The translations under genes were made by a program, and so were the position numbers. Positions 26,951-36,554 of a stretch of 64,000 nt of DNA are shown piece by piece (the stretch's first letter is position 1; each line of letters begins with the position of its first letter). The stretch comes from Eubacteriales bacterium (GTDB lineage Bacteria; Bacillota; Clostridia; Lachnospirales; Lachnospiraceae): NCBI GenBank assembly GCA_030524785.1, contig JAUNFZ010000004.1:1-64000 (forward strand). The letters are read 5' to 3'. The notes beneath the pieces are model-generated. The model had not been told where the DNA came from, ran no database searches, and saw only the letters and a list, made by a program, of their open reading frames with translations.

Positions 26951-29131
26951 CTATGTGCCGGCGTCCCAGTATACGTCCTGCTGCGTTACGCCATCGGACC
27001 AGTTTTCGTCCACTGATGTGTCTCCCTGCTGCTCCGGCGGATTCACATTTCCGTAAAGATTATCTATCTGTTCCGTGTCCTCCGTATCTCCCGTCACTTC
27101 CACCGCCACCATCTCGGTGAGAGGTTCCCAGGTGTTCGTGTCGTACATCAGATTTCCCCACTCATCATATACGTATTGGGCAACCATCTCCGTCTCCGGT
27201 TCTTTATCCACCTGTATTCCAAGGCTGTCCTTCTGTTCCTGAGTGATCTCCTCTGTGGGATAAATGCCCATATACGGAAGAATCTCCGACAGGATGTCCG
27301 TCACCAGTTTTTTCGTATAGGTACCGTCCTCCTGATTTGCAATATTCGGCTCGTCAATGACCGCATAAACCACTACCTCGGGATCGTCGATGGGCACCGC
27401 CGCGATATAAGAAATAATGTATTTATTATTTCCTCTGGGCAGCTTTTCCGCAGTTCCCGTCTTTCCGCCAACGCGGTAGCCCGCAATCTGTGCGTCTGTG
27501 GCTGTTCCGTTCGTAACAACCGCCTCCAGGTACTCCCGGAGAATATACGAAGTTTTCGTGGAAACCGGCTGAGACACCAGCAGTGGTTCCACATTCTGCG
27601 CCACGCCGCCCTCGCCGTCAAGTATCTGCTTCACCATATGAGGCTTGTAATAATATCCGCCGTTGACCACCGCACAGAACGCCGAAAGCTCCTGTATCAT
27701 GGTCGCAGTAAAGCCCTGGCCAAAGGTATTGGTACAGAGTTCCATAATGTGCATGGTATTCTCATCATACAGGGCTCCCGAATTTTCGTTGGGCAGATCA
27801 ATACCGGTTCTCTTTCCAAATCCAAAGTTGCTCTGGTATCTGCAGAACTCCTCCACGCCCATAGCCTGTCCTACCGTCATCATGCCGGGGTTGCAGGAAT
27901 TTCGGACAACATCCAGAAGCGTTTCCTCCCCGTGGACGCCCGTACAATTGATCGGATCCTCCTCGGCCACCGGCTGCAGATATCCGACGCACTGCACACT
28001 GAAATTTGTATCTACGCTTCCGGAATCCAGCGCAGAGGCCACCACAATAGGCTTGTAGGTGGAACCAAGTTCAAAGGCCTCTGATACACAGTAATTATAC
28101 CAGAGACTGTTCAAAGCCTCCGTACGTTTCTCGTCGTCCATAGCCGCCAGCTCTTTTTCATTGTACCAGCCGGAGAGATTCTGCGGATCGTTTAAATCAA
28201 AAACCTTGTCCGTAGCCATGGCAAGAATTTCCCCGGAATTTGGATCGGCCACAATCACTGCCGTATTTTTGCTGGCCCTTCCCGGCGTCTCCTCCTGGGG
28301 ACCGTTGCAGTTCTGTGCCTCCAGTTCGGCGATATGGCGCTCCACCACCTGCTGAATATTGATGTCAATGGTAGATACCACGCTGCTGCCGTCCTCCGGT
28401 TCCACAATATTGCTTTGCAGCTCTTTATCCTCATTCAAATAGCCGTATTCCCTGCCATCCACGCCGTTCAGCACATCCGTGTAGTAGGATTCCAGCCCAA
28501 AAATACCGTCGTTCAGCTTATTGGCAAAGCCAAGTACCGTGCAGGCCAGGCTGTTCATGGGATAAGAGCGCACATAATCCTCCTCAAACCATACGCCCGT
28601 CACATGTTCCAGCTCCAAGCGCTGGGCGTCGGAAAGGTTTCTGTCCTCCGACAAATCCGTATAATCCTCAAATGCCTGCTTTTCCTCCAGGGAAATTTCT
28701 TTTTTTATGACCTGATACTGGCTTTCCCTCGTTTCCTCATTCACGATAAGGTCACGTATCTCTGCCTCGTCCAGTCCAAACACCTCTGCCACAGCCCGGA
28801 CGGTAGGCTCGATATAGTCCACTTGGTTTTCCGGATCCTCCAGATCGTTGATGGCGTTGCAGTCCAGTATCACATTATACACCTTATCGCTTTTCGCAAG
28901 AATATTTCCGTTGCGGTCCAGAATTTCGCCCCGGCGGTATGGAATCGTCCGGCTGTCATACGTCTGCTGCGACAGCACTCTTTTTGCATACTTTTCCCCG
29001 CTCTTGGCGTTGATGTAGGCGATCAGAATATTCAAAGCGAGAAGCAGGCATAAAACGGATGCAAATATCGCCGTAAGCTTTATTTGCATCGCCTTTGAAA
29101 ATTTCTGTTCTCTTTTCTTTCTTGAAGCCAT
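26951..29131 (-). CDS. ftsI: class B penicillin-binding protein, FtsI-like
   Basis: 726 residues. One membrane helix (about 15-38) precedes the dimerisation domain (PYRRGEILDRNGNILA) and the transpeptidase with complete motifs LGSTYKP, SCN and GKTGTAEKLP. The tail after about residue 640 is Glu/Thr-rich and of low complexity. It probably makes the vegetative septum together with FtsW. It begins 3 nt after ftsL and is followed by the spoVD-like gene, the tandem arrangement usual in Clostridia. Confidence 0.9.
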   Translation of the reverse strand: MASRKKREQKFSKAMQIKLTAIFASVLCLLLALNILIAYINAKSGEKYAKRVLSQQTYDSRTIPYRRGEILDRNGNILAKSDKVYNVILDCNAINDLEDPENQVDYIEPTVRAVAEVFGLDEAEIRDLIVNEETRESQYQVIKKEISLEEKQAFEDYTDLSEDRNLSDAQRLELEHVTGVWFEEDYVRSYPMNSLACTVLGFANKLNDGIFGLESYYTDVLNGVDGREYGYLNEDKELQSNIVEPEDGSSVVSTIDINIQQVVERHIAELEAQNCNGPQEETPGRASKNTAVIVADPNSGEILAMATDKVFDLNDPQNLSGWYNEKELAAMDDEKRTEALNSLWYNYCVSEAFELGSTYKPIVVASALDSGSVDTNFSVQCVGYLQPVAEEDPINCTGVHGEETLLDVVRNSCNPGMMTVGQAMGVEEFCRYQSNFGFGKRTGIDLPNENSGALYDENTMHIMELCTNTFGQGFTATMIQELSAFCAVVNGGYYYKPHMVKQILDGEGGVAQNVEPLLVSQPVSTKTSYILREYLEAVVTNGTATDAQIAGYRVGGKTGTAEKLPRGNNKYIISYIAAVPIDDPEVVVYAVIDEPNIANQEDGTYTKKLVTDILSEILPYMGIYPTEEITQEQKDSLGIQVDKEPETEMVAQYVYDEWGNLMYDTNTWEPLTEMVAVEVTGDTEDTEQIDNLYGNVNPPEQQGDTSVDENWSDGVTQQDVYWDAGT

Positions 29132-29134
29132 AAT

Positions 29135-29644
29135 TTACTCCGTGGGGATTTCCCCATACTGCCGGATATAATCTCCATCCTGGCTGTTGTACGTAATTAC
29201 CTGTCCCTCGTCCGCATAGACCATGCCGAGCTGCTTTACCGCGATCTCCTTCACATTTTCCATATTGACAGAAGACACTGCGTCCTCATAAGCGTTGTCA
29301 TTTGCAAGACGGGCGGTACTCAGCTGGCTCTCCAGCGTGGCAATTTCTTTCCGGTAGGTAGTACCCGCCGCCTGAAGCTTCAGGTAGTTTACACACAAAA
29401 AAACAGTTGCAATGGTTGCCGCAGTCAGAAACACTACGTAGGGCATCGTCATATTCAGCGCCCTCTCCCGGTTCCGGCGCGTGTTGACGCTGGCTCTTGT
29501 CCTGTTTTTTTGCTGCGGCGAACGGTTGGGCGCTGTCTGAATGTGCCGCACTACGTTGCCGTCAATATATGTAGTTGTGTTCCTCTGGGAATGTCTCTGC
29601 CCGTTTCGGCTTCTGTACGTTCCCATTTCATGCAATGCAGCCAT
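29135..29644 (-). CDS. ftsL: FtsL-like division protein
   Basis: 169 residues: a basic, Arg/Asn-rich cytoplasmic part of about 65 residues, one membrane helix (PYVVFLTAATIATVFLCV), then a coiled coil (KEIATLESQLSTARLANDNAYE) and the closing IAVKQLGMVYAD typical of FtsL/DivIC proteins. These bitopic proteins bridge FtsQ and the septal PBP. Position between rsmH and the PBP gene supports the call despite low sequence conservation of the family. Confidence 0.8.
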   Translation of the reverse strand: MAALHEMGTYRSRNGQRHSQRNTTTYIDGNVVRHIQTAPNRSPQQKNRTRASVNTRRNRERALNMTMPYVVFLTAATIATVFLCVNYLKLQAAGTTYRKEIATLESQLSTARLANDNAYEDAVSSVNMENVKEIAVKQLGMVYADEGQVITYNSQDGDYIRQYGEIPTE

Positions 29645-29699
29645 TGGTCCCGCCCCTTTACGTTAGTTTCACTCCTCGCTGCCTTATGTGCGGCATATC

Positions 29700-30638
29700 C
29701 TAAATACTCCGCTCAAAGACCCGCAGCTTGGCGCTTTTTGCTCTGCTGTTGCTTTTCAGTTCCTCCTCATCCGGAAGAATCGGTTTTCTTGTAATGATCT
29801 TTCCCCGGGAACGGTTCCCACACACGCACACGGGAAATTCCTTGGGACAGGTACAGGGGTTCTCGTTTCTTCGAAAACCATTTTTTACAATCCTGTCCTC
29901 CAGGGAATGGAACGTGATAATACAGATACGTCCCTTATCGTTTAAAAGTTTTATCATGTCGTCCAGCGAATCTGACAAAACTCCCAGTTCGTTGTTCAAT
30001 TCAATGCGTATCGCCTGGAATGTCTTTTTAGCCGGGTGTCCTCCAACCGCACGGATCTTTGCCGGAATTGCCGCTTTTATCACATTAATTAACTCCCCAG
30101 TCGTTTCCAGTGTTTTTTTCTGCCGTGCCTGCGCGATGTGCTTTGCAATATTTTTTGCGAACCTGTCCTCCCCGTAGTCGCGGATGATGCGGTAAAGCTC
30201 CATCTCGCTGTACCCGTTCACAATGTCTTTTGCCGTGCGCACCTGACGCTGATCCATCCTCATGTCAAGGGGAGCGTCCTCGCGATAGGTAAAGCCGCGG
30301 TCTGCCGTATCCAGTTGGTAGGAGGAAACACCAAGGTCCAAAACAATTCCATCTACTGATGTCACTCCCAAGTCAGCCAGTTTCTCTTTCATCTCGCAGT
30401 AATTGCTGCGAATAATCGTTACTTTATCTTTAAACTCCCCTAAGCGCTCTGTGGCTGCCGCGATTGCCGCAGCATCCTGATCAATTCCAATCAGCCTTCC
30501 TTTTTCGGACAGTCTTCTGCAGATCTCATAAGAATGTCCGCCGCCGCCCAGCGTACCGTCCACATAAATGCCGTCCGGTTTTATCTGAAGCGCATCAATG
30601 GTTTCACTAAGAAGTACAGATGTATGACGAAATTCCAT
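29700..30638 (-). CDS. rsmH: 16S rRNA (cytosine1402-N4)-methyltransferase
   Basis: 312 residues. The S-adenosylmethionine-binding motif is [13 protein letters not shown] near residue 33, with the family segments [32 protein letters not shown] and [15 protein letters not shown]. It methylates the ribosomal P site. It starts 15 nt after mraZ with GGGAGG upstream. Confidence 0.96.
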   Translation of the reverse strand: MEFRHTSVLLSETIDALQIKPDGIYVDGTLGGGGHSYEICRRLSEKGRLIGIDQDAAAIAAATERLGEFKDKVTIIRSNYCEMKEKLADLGVTSVDGIVLDLGVSSYQLDTADRGFTYREDAPLDMRMDQRQVRTAKDIVNGYSEMELYRIIRDYGEDRFAKNIAKHIAQARQKKTLETTGELINVIKAAIPAKIRAVGGHPAKKTFQAIRIELNNELGVLSDSLDDMIKLLNDKGRICIITFHSLEDRIVKNGFRRNENPCTCPKEFPVCVCGNRSRGKIITRKPILPDEEELKSNSRAKSAKLRVFERSI

Positions 30639-30653
30639 ACAGTCCTCCCCAGG

Positions 30654-31085
30654 CTATATGACAAGCCCTATATCTGTCATCTGCTCAGCGATTGCATCCA
30701 TATCATCCCAGGAATTGTTCTCGCTCCATTTTTCTTTGCTCCAGATTTCGATCCGGTTCAACATTCCGGTCAATACAACGTCTTTCTCCAGACCAGCAAA
30801 TTCTCTCAGCGTTGCCGGTAAGAGAATTCTCCCCTGCTTATCCAGTTCACACGGCGTAGCCCCCGCCACAAAGAAGCGGGCGAATTGTCTTGCGCTCTTG
30901 TTCATGAGAGGCAGAGTACGAAGCTTTTCCTCAAATTCACGCCACGCGTCATTGGAAAACACAAACAGACAGCCATCCAATCCCTTTGTCACTACAAATT
31001 CTTCGCCAAGTTCATCTCTGAATTTGGAGGGGATGATCAGTCTGCCTTTGGTGTCGATCGCATGATTGTATTCTCCCATAAACAT
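30654..31085 (-). CDS. mraZ: transcriptional regulator MraZ
   Basis: 143 residues with two AbrB-like SpoVT halves: MFMGEYNHAIDTKGRLIIPS at the start and CELDKQGRILLPATLREFAG in the middle, each carrying the DxxGR motif. MraZ rings bind repeats in front of their own operon and repress it. ATG 31085 matches the conserved family start; the longer open frame upstream covers the MraZ boxes. It is the first gene of the dcw operon. Confidence 0.95.
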   Translation of the reverse strand: MFMGEYNHAIDTKGRLIIPSKFRDELGEEFVVTKGLDGCLFVFSNDAWREFEEKLRTLPLMNKSARQFARFFVAGATPCELDKQGRILLPATLREFAGLEKDVVLTGMLNRIEIWSKEKWSENNSWDDMDAIAEQMTDIGLVI

Positions 31086-31153
31086 ATGACGCACCTGCTT
31101 TCGTTCCGCACAAACTCCCCTGTGCGGCAGCGGGAATTGGGATGCTGTGGTTT

Positions 31154-31193
31154 TTCGCTCCATTTAGCACCACAATCCTCCACTTCTCTCCAC
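31154..31193 (-). promoter_or_regulatory. MraZ box: four 10-bp direct repeats
   Basis: Reading the minus strand, GTGGAGAGAA, GTGGAGGATT, GTGGTGCTAA and ATGGAGCGAA follow each other without gaps, a T-G-G core every 10 bp. They start about 4 bp after the predicted transcription start of mraZ. MraZ is known to bind such evenly spaced repeats at its own promoter. Confidence 0.8.
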
Positions 31194-31203
31194 TCATACG
31201 TTT

Positions 31204-31232
31204 ATAATAATCCACTTTTGGGAAATTGACAA
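31204..31232 (-). promoter_or_regulatory. sigma-A promoter of the dcw operon
   Basis: On the minus strand TTGTCA (31227-31232) is followed after 17 bp by TATTAT (31204-31209), immediately ahead of the MraZ boxes. Confidence 0.8.
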
Positions 31233-31253
31233 GCACTTTTTTGTATTTTTGCA

Positions 31254-31280
31254 TGAAAAAAACGCCTAAAATTTAGGCGC
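31254..31280 (-). terminator. terminator ahead of the dcw promoter
   Basis: CGCCTAAA and TTTAGGCG (31263-31279) form a tight hairpin followed on the minus strand by seven T (31256-31262). It ends transcription from the MATE operon and isolates the mraZ promoter. Confidence 0.85.
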
Positions 31281-31401
31281 TTTTCACAAATTCCACATAT
31301 TGTGCTTCGTTCTTCTCATGTGTACCACATATTGAAAAATCACGTATAACAATAGCGGCAATAACAGCAAGCAGTAGTCTGCAGAGATGCTACAAAACAT
31401 T

Positions 31402-32778
31402 CTATTCCCCTGTGAGCAGCTTTTTTGTTTTCCATTTTCCGCTGGCATAGTATGCAAAACTCACCAGGCCAGGGAAAATATGACATAAAGCCGCACCCCA
31501 GAAATATCCGGTAACATCCATATGCAGCACATATATAGTAAACAAGCAAACTGCAATTCTGCTGACGCCGTCCAGCACGCCAATTACAAAGCTCAGCCCA
31601 GCTTCCCCGGCTCCTGTAGCCATACATTTGTAAGCACTGACCACAGAATGGATAAAGCAGCCCAGTGCCATAATGCGCAGGTAAGTCACCCCATATTCAA
31701 TGACTGCCGCATCGGAAGTAAAACAGCGAAACAGCTGCCTTGGAAACAGCAGAAAAGCAGCCGCTCCTAACGCTCCAAATATCATAGAATACAGTAATGT
31801 AATATTCTGCGTCTTTTTCACGCGTCCCAGCTTACGTGCGCCAAGATTTTGCCCAATCATTGCACTTCCCGCTCCGGTCACACCATTGAAAAATACATCT
31901 ACAAATTTTTCAATCTTATTACCTACACTGTAAGTTGCTGATGCCACCAGGCCATAGGAATTGATATTTGCTTTTACCCATAGCATGGAAAACCGCACAC
32001 AAAACTGACGGATCAATTGAGGAATCCCTAAAAGCAACATTACCCGCATATGCTGCCACTTAATTTTAAAGTACGACAATTTTAATTCAAAATCAAAATG
32101 TTCCTTGTGCCTGTTCATAAAATAGAATGCCGCCGCAAAAGCCCCAAATTGAGAACCCACCGTCGCAATTGCTGTCCCTGCTGCCTCCAGAGGAATCCAC
32201 ACCACAAAAATCAGATCCAGCACAACATTCACCACTGCAGCCACACTCACAAAAATCAGCGGTCGTTTCGATTCTCCCATTCCGCGAAGCATCGCGCACA
32301 CCGCATTATATCCAAAAATAAAAGGCATTCCCAGGCAGGTGATAATCATGTAGCTGCTGGCTTGTCCGAAAGCCTCTGCCGGACAGTTCAGCCACCCAAG
32401 AATCTGCCGATAAAACATGATAGGCAGGATCATACATACAACGGAAGTAAGCATCATCAGTGACAACATAGTGCCAATTGCCTCCTTCATTTTCTTCTCA
32501 TCTTTGGCCCCTGCCAACTGGGCAATATAGATCTGCCCAGCCATGGCCACCGAAGTGGCCACTGGCGTCATCAAATCTGATACTTCTCCCCCGGTAGAAA
32601 CGCCTACCGTTCCCACACTGCCCACAAACAGCCCGATTACCATCAGATCCACCATAGAATAAAGTTGCTGTATTACATTTGTAAAGATCATGGGAATCGC
32701 AAACTGCATCAGCTGCTTATAAATTACGCCCTCCGTTAGATCTTTTCCCACTTTCTTTTTTACTGCCGCCTCAGACAT
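31402..32778 (-). CDS. MATE family efflux transporter
   Basis: 458 residues with twelve membrane segments in two related halves, beginning with the MATE-type MQFAIPMIFTNVIQQLYSMVDLMVIG. MATE proteins export organic cations, drugs or metabolites in exchange for Na+ or H+. The substrate cannot be told. It follows the metallo-beta-lactamase-fold gene by 16 nt and is probably co-transcribed with it. Confidence 0.88.
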   Translation of the reverse strand: MSEAAVKKKVGKDLTEGVIYKQLMQFAIPMIFTNVIQQLYSMVDLMVIGLFVGSVGTVGVSTGGEVSDLMTPVATSVAMAGQIYIAQLAGAKDEKKMKEAIGTMLSLMMLTSVVCMILPIMFYRQILGWLNCPAEAFGQASSYMIITCLGMPFIFGYNAVCAMLRGMGESKRPLIFVSVAAVVNVVLDLIFVVWIPLEAAGTAIATVGSQFGAFAAAFYFMNRHKEHFDFELKLSYFKIKWQHMRVMLLLGIPQLIRQFCVRFSMLWVKANINSYGLVASATYSVGNKIEKFVDVFFNGVTGAGSAMIGQNLGARKLGRVKKTQNITLLYSMIFGALGAAAFLLFPRQLFRCFTSDAAVIEYGVTYLRIMALGCFIHSVVSAYKCMATGAGEAGLSFVIGVLDGVSRIAVCLFTIYVLHMDVTGYFWGAALCHIFPGLVSFAYYASGKWKTKKLLTGE

Positions 32779-32794
32779 TCTCTCACCTCCGCTG

Positions 32795-33820
32795 TCATTG
32801 TACCACTTCGGCTGATTTCATATATACGCCTCTCTCCCTGTTATAAGAGATTACGCTGAATCCGGGCACCAGCTTATAATATTGAATACGCCTGCGGCCC
32901 TCTTTATCTATTTGCTCCGTCTTATAAGTGAAATCGTCCGGATTTTTAAGAATGTCCTCAAGAGTCACCAAAATACTCCTCATTACATGATTTTCCAGAT
33001 ACACCATAAAATGACCTGGAAAAATATAATCAAATTCCTCCAGTCTCTCACACAGTTTTTTCAGCTCATTGCGATACGCTTCCAGTGTACAGTAGATTCC
33101 TTTTTCATCCCCTGGACGGCCACCGCTGCCAACGCCCATCACATCACTGCATACACAATCTCCCGCAAAAAGGCGTCTCCTTTTTTTATCCAGAAATACA
33201 CTGTGTCCCGCCGCATGACCCGGCATCCAGATTAATTCCACGTCATAATCTTCTCCCAGGTTAAAAATGTGATGGTTTGAAACAGCAATCAATTCATATT
33301 CACGGTATGCAGGAAGATCCTTTTTATCAAACTGAAGCCAGATATTTTTTCCATCTTCATCGAACATATAGTCCCAGGCATGAGGATTTATGCGCTTTTT
33401 AATAGAATCATATTCCAGTTCATGACAGTATACACGGTCAAACCGCACATTTCCAAAAGCATGATCCGGACCAATGTGCGTATTGACCACAATCAGCTCT
33501 TTGCCGCCGCTCAGCTCATCACAAAGACCTTTAATATCCCCTATGCCAAAGGCCGTATCAATTAACATGGCCTTTTCAGGGCCTACAATTAAATATTCCC
33601 ATACATCTCCCATACCGTCGCAGTTCTGGTTAAAGAGCCCGTACAGATTATCCTCAAACTGATATACTTCCACATAAGGATTTACGTTATAAACCTTCGC
33701 GCACCTGCTTTCCTCACGAAGCATCTTCATGTACGCCCAGCTCAGTTGATTCTGCTCTGGTCCCCAGAGAATACGTTTTGCTTTCGACAGGCCGTGAATC
33801 GGCCACATATGTCCATCCAT
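32795..33820 (-). CDS. metallo-beta-lactamase-fold hydrolase with a changed metal motif
   Basis: 341 residues. The fold is shown by LIVGPEKAMLIDTAFGI, the motif THIGPDHAFGN, MPGHAAGHSVF, LFAGDCV and FPGHF. In the usual HxHxDH motif the second His is replaced by Gly (His115-Ile-Gly117-Pro-Asp119-His120), so one ligand of the first metal is missing while the second-site Asp and His remain. It may use one metal. About 30 extra N-terminal residues precede the fold. It is paired with a MATE exporter, which hints at handling of a small toxic or signalling molecule (inference). Confidence 0.8.
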   Translation of the reverse strand: MDGHMWPIHGLSKAKRILWGPEQNQLSWAYMKMLREESRCAKVYNVNPYVEVYQFEDNLYGLFNQNCDGMGDVWEYLIVGPEKAMLIDTAFGIGDIKGLCDELSGGKELIVVNTHIGPDHAFGNVRFDRVYCHELEYDSIKKRINPHAWDYMFDEDGKNIWLQFDKKDLPAYREYELIAVSNHHIFNLGEDYDVELIWMPGHAAGHSVFLDKKRRRLFAGDCVCSDVMGVGSGGRPGDEKGIYCTLEAYRNELKKLCERLEEFDYIFPGHFMVYLENHVMRSILVTLEDILKNPDDFTYKTEQIDKEGRRRIQYYKLVPGFSVISYNRERGVYMKSAEVVQ

Positions 33821-34003
33821 TCAAATCTCTCCCTTCTCTCATTATCTGTCTCCATTTTATCAAAACGTCCTCTGTTTTCCTATTCGATTTCAGACCCGCT
33901 GCTATCCGAAAAGCGCATTATTCTAGGATACCGCATACTGCTGCCAGATAAAGCGCCCCACCTATTTATGCATATTCTAAGCTCTATAACTCAGAAAATC
34001 AGT

Positions 34004-34033
34004 TTGATTGCGGAAGGTTTTTCTTTGTAAAAT
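34004..34033 (+). promoter_or_regulatory. candidate promoter of galM
   Basis: TTGATT (34004-34009) and TAAAAT (34028-34033) are spaced by 18 bp and end 27 nt before the epimerase start codon. Confidence 0.5.
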
Positions 34034-34060
34034 GATAAAAAATGAAATGAGGATCAAAGT

Positions 34061-35092
34061 ATGGTAGAAGTAAGAGAATTTGGAAAGCTGGAAGACGGAC
34101 GCACTGTCCACTGCTTCCGTATCACAAATCAACACGGAGAATTTGCTGAATTTCTTGACTATGGAGCTGCCATCCACAATATCTGCACAGCAGACAGCAA
34201 AGGACACTGCGGCGACATTGTTCTTCATGCCCGGGAGGCCAAGGAACTCAAACGCGCGCGGGAAGGATTTACTATCGGCCGCTGCGCCAACCGCATCGCT
34301 TATGGGCGGTACACAGCAGACGGTCGGGAATATCAACTCGAAACAGGTCCAGACGGTCATTATCTGCATGGCGGAAGCGGCAACTATGCCAGGCAGATGT
34401 TTGATGCAAGCGCTTGTGAAGATGAAAATGCTGTTTATATGCATTTTTCTGATCCGGGCATGGGCGGGTTTGATTGTCCCGTTGAAGTAAATCTTCGTTT
34501 TTCCTTTGATGATGCACACCGGCTGACTGTAACTTACCGAATGTGCCCGGAAGGAACAACGCTTCTTTGCCCCACCAATCATTCCTTTTTCAATCTGGAT
34601 GGCGGAGACATCCGCAATTATCAGTTTCGAATTCCTATTTCACGCTATGCGCCTCGGGGAGAACTTGGAATGCCCAGCGGAAAAAGTCTGCCCGTTGAGG
34701 AAACCTTTTTTGATTATCAAAATGGAAAAAAACTGGGAGATGTGCTGAAAGACTATGTCCACACGCTGCCCACAGGACAGGAACGGCTCTCCTACGACGA
34801 CTTTTATGTGCGCAATACCATGGATTTTGGCCTGATGGCTGAAGTCTATGCTCCTGCCTCCGGCAGACTGATGCGCCTTTATTCTGATATGCAGTCTTTA
34901 GTTTTCTGTACCCCAGGCCCGCGTTTTTCCGGCGACCCGGACTATCCCTGCTTCTGTATGGAACCCCAATACGTTCCAAACGCTGTAAATTGTAACGGCT
35001 ACTATGCCGTTCCCCTTTTCCATGCAGGGGAAACTCTGGAAAGTACGACAGTATATGAATTTTTGACAGGCAGAAACGCCAGAAATATTTGA
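34061..35092 (+). CDS. galM: aldose 1-epimerase
   Basis: 343 residues with the galactose mutarotase beta-sandwich. Visible segments are FTIGRCANRIAYGRY (substrate-binding Asn-Arg), HGGSGNYARQ (catalytic-type His), TNHSFFNLDG with the second His and YPCFCMEPQYVPN with the Glu region. It interconverts the alpha and beta forms of hexoses such as galactose or glucose. It is the only plus-strand gene between 15.4 and 64 kb, with AATGAGGA before ATG 34061 and a terminator after it. Confidence 0.88.
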   Translation: MVEVREFGKLEDGRTVHCFRITNQHGEFAEFLDYGAAIHNICTADSKGHCGDIVLHAREAKELKRAREGFTIGRCANRIAYGRYTADGREYQLETGPDGHYLHGGSGNYARQMFDASACEDENAVYMHFSDPGMGGFDCPVEVNLRFSFDDAHRLTVTYRMCPEGTTLLCPTNHSFFNLDGGDIRNYQFRIPISRYAPRGELGMPSGKSLPVEETFFDYQNGKKLGDVLKDYVHTLPTGQERLSYDDFYVRNTMDFGLMAEVYAPASGRLMRLYSDMQSLVFCTPGPRFSGDPDYPCFCMEPQYVPNAVNCNGYYAVPLFHAGETLESTTVYEFLTGRNARNI

Positions 35093-35124
35093 CAGAATTC
35101 TTTTCTATTGATTACAGCAAATTC

Positions 35125-35156
35125 AAGCCGTTCATATCATTCCGAACGGCTTTTTT
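35125..35156 (+). terminator. terminator after galM
   Basis: AAGCCGTTC (35125-35133) and GAACGGCTT (35144-35152) form a perfect 9-bp stem followed by TTTT, between the convergent galM and MATE genes. Confidence 0.88.
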
Positions 35157-35180
35157 GATCTTTTTAATTATTGTATACTT

Positions 35181-36554
35181 TCAGCCATCTTTAACAAGCA
35201 GCTCTCTTGTTTTCCACTTTCCTGAAAGAAAATAAATTACCCCGGGAATTGCCGCTCCATAACAGGCCATACTGAATCCGAAGAAAAATCCCCACAGTCC
35301 CAGTCCAAGCATGCTGCCCAAAAGATAGCTTAGAAATATACGGATAACAAACCCATCCAGAAGGCCCAGTACCATGCTAAGCTTTGCGTGTCCCAGTCCC
35401 TGGATAAACCCACCAGTTCCCCTCATGAGAACCATGCCGGGAAATCCCCAAATCACAGCGGATACAAACATCGGGGCAAGCTCAATAACCCTCATTTCAT
35501 CCGTGAATAGCCGAAACAACCCTTCACTGTTCAGACAAAAAACAACCGTAAAAATCGCATAACATATCCCACAGTAAATCCACGTCCAATAAACCGCCTG
35601 CTGTGCGCGCTTCCGTTTCCCAGCTGCCAGATTTTGTGCCACAATCGGCATCAGAGCATTGGAAAACGCAATCGTCAGTTTATGTACAATATCGTCCAGT
35701 TTTACTCCTACGCCAAACACTGCCGAAGCATACACTCCATAACTGTTCACCATGGAATTAATAAACATCATGGAAATATTAACAGCACAGGAAGAAATGG
35801 AAAACGGCACTCCAAGATTTAACAATACTTTCAATGTATCACTATGTATACGAAAACTTTCAGGTTGGAAATCAAATCCAAATTCTTCCCTTCTGCAGTA
35901 AAGAAACAGCAGCGCATAGCCAAAAGCAAAAGCCTGCCCCAAAACTGTCGCCAGCGCGGCTCCCGCCGTGCCCCAGCCAAATCCACCAATAAATACCAAG
36001 TCCAAAACAAGATTTATCACTGAGGCAATAGCGATAAAAACAAGAGGATGCCGGGAGTCTCCCATCCCCCGCAGAATTGCTGCCACAGCATTGTATCCAA
36101 AGGTAAAAATACAGCCTCCGCCACAGATTATCAGATAATCCCTGGCCATTTGGTATGATTCCTGAGGCGTATTCAAAAGCTTCAAGAAAAGTCTGTTTCC
36201 TCCGATTAACAGTGCACTTAAAAAAAACGCAGCCACAAAGAGCACGCTAAAAAACGTTCCTATGCAACGCTGTATATTCTCTTTTTTCCCGGCGCCTAAA
36301 AGCTGCGCCACCAGCACCTGCGCTCCGGAGGAAAATCCCATACACAGCATAGTTGGAAAATTTGCCGCCTGACTTGCCACTGAAACTGCTGACAGTCCGT
36401 AGCTTCCCACAAAATTTCCTACCACCAGCATATCGATCAGGGAATATAGAAGCTGCAGCGCCGTGGAAAGAATAAAAGGAATGCCAAAGACAAGCAACAT
36501 CCCTGGAATACTTCCATTTGTAAAATCACTGCTCAACCCTTTTGTTTTCAGCAA
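35181..36554 (-). CDS. MATE family efflux transporter (second copy type)
   Basis: 457 residues, twelve membrane segments, with GSIPGMLLVFGIPFILSTA at the start and YSLIDMLVVGNFVG after it. It is only distantly similar to the MATE protein at 31402-32778. The start TTG 36554 is chosen because GGAGGTGA lies 5 nt upstream; an ATG at 36572 is in frame but overlaps that site. The start overlaps the end of the LysR gene upstream, so the two are translationally coupled, and the LysR protein is a candidate regulator. Confidence 0.85.
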   Translation of the reverse strand: MLKTKGLSSDFTNGSIPGMLLVFGIPFILSTALQLLYSLIDMLVVGNFVGSYGLSAVSVASQAANFPTMLCMGFSSGAQVLVAQLLGAGKKENIQRCIGTFFSVLFVAAFFLSALLIGGNRLFLKLLNTPQESYQMARDYLIICGGGCIFTFGYNAVAAILRGMGDSRHPLVFIAIASVINLVLDLVFIGGFGWGTAGAALATVLGQAFAFGYALLFLYCRREEFGFDFQPESFRIHSDTLKVLLNLGVPFSISSCAVNISMMFINSMVNSYGVYASAVFGVGVKLDDIVHKLTIAFSNALMPIVAQNLAAGKRKRAQQAVYWTWIYCGICYAIFTVVFCLNSEGLFRLFTDEMRVIELAPMFVSAVIWGFPGMVLMRGTGGFIQGLGHAKLSMVLGLLDGFVIRIFLSYLLGSMLGLGLWGFFFGFSMACYGAAIPGVIYFLSGKWKTRELLVKDG

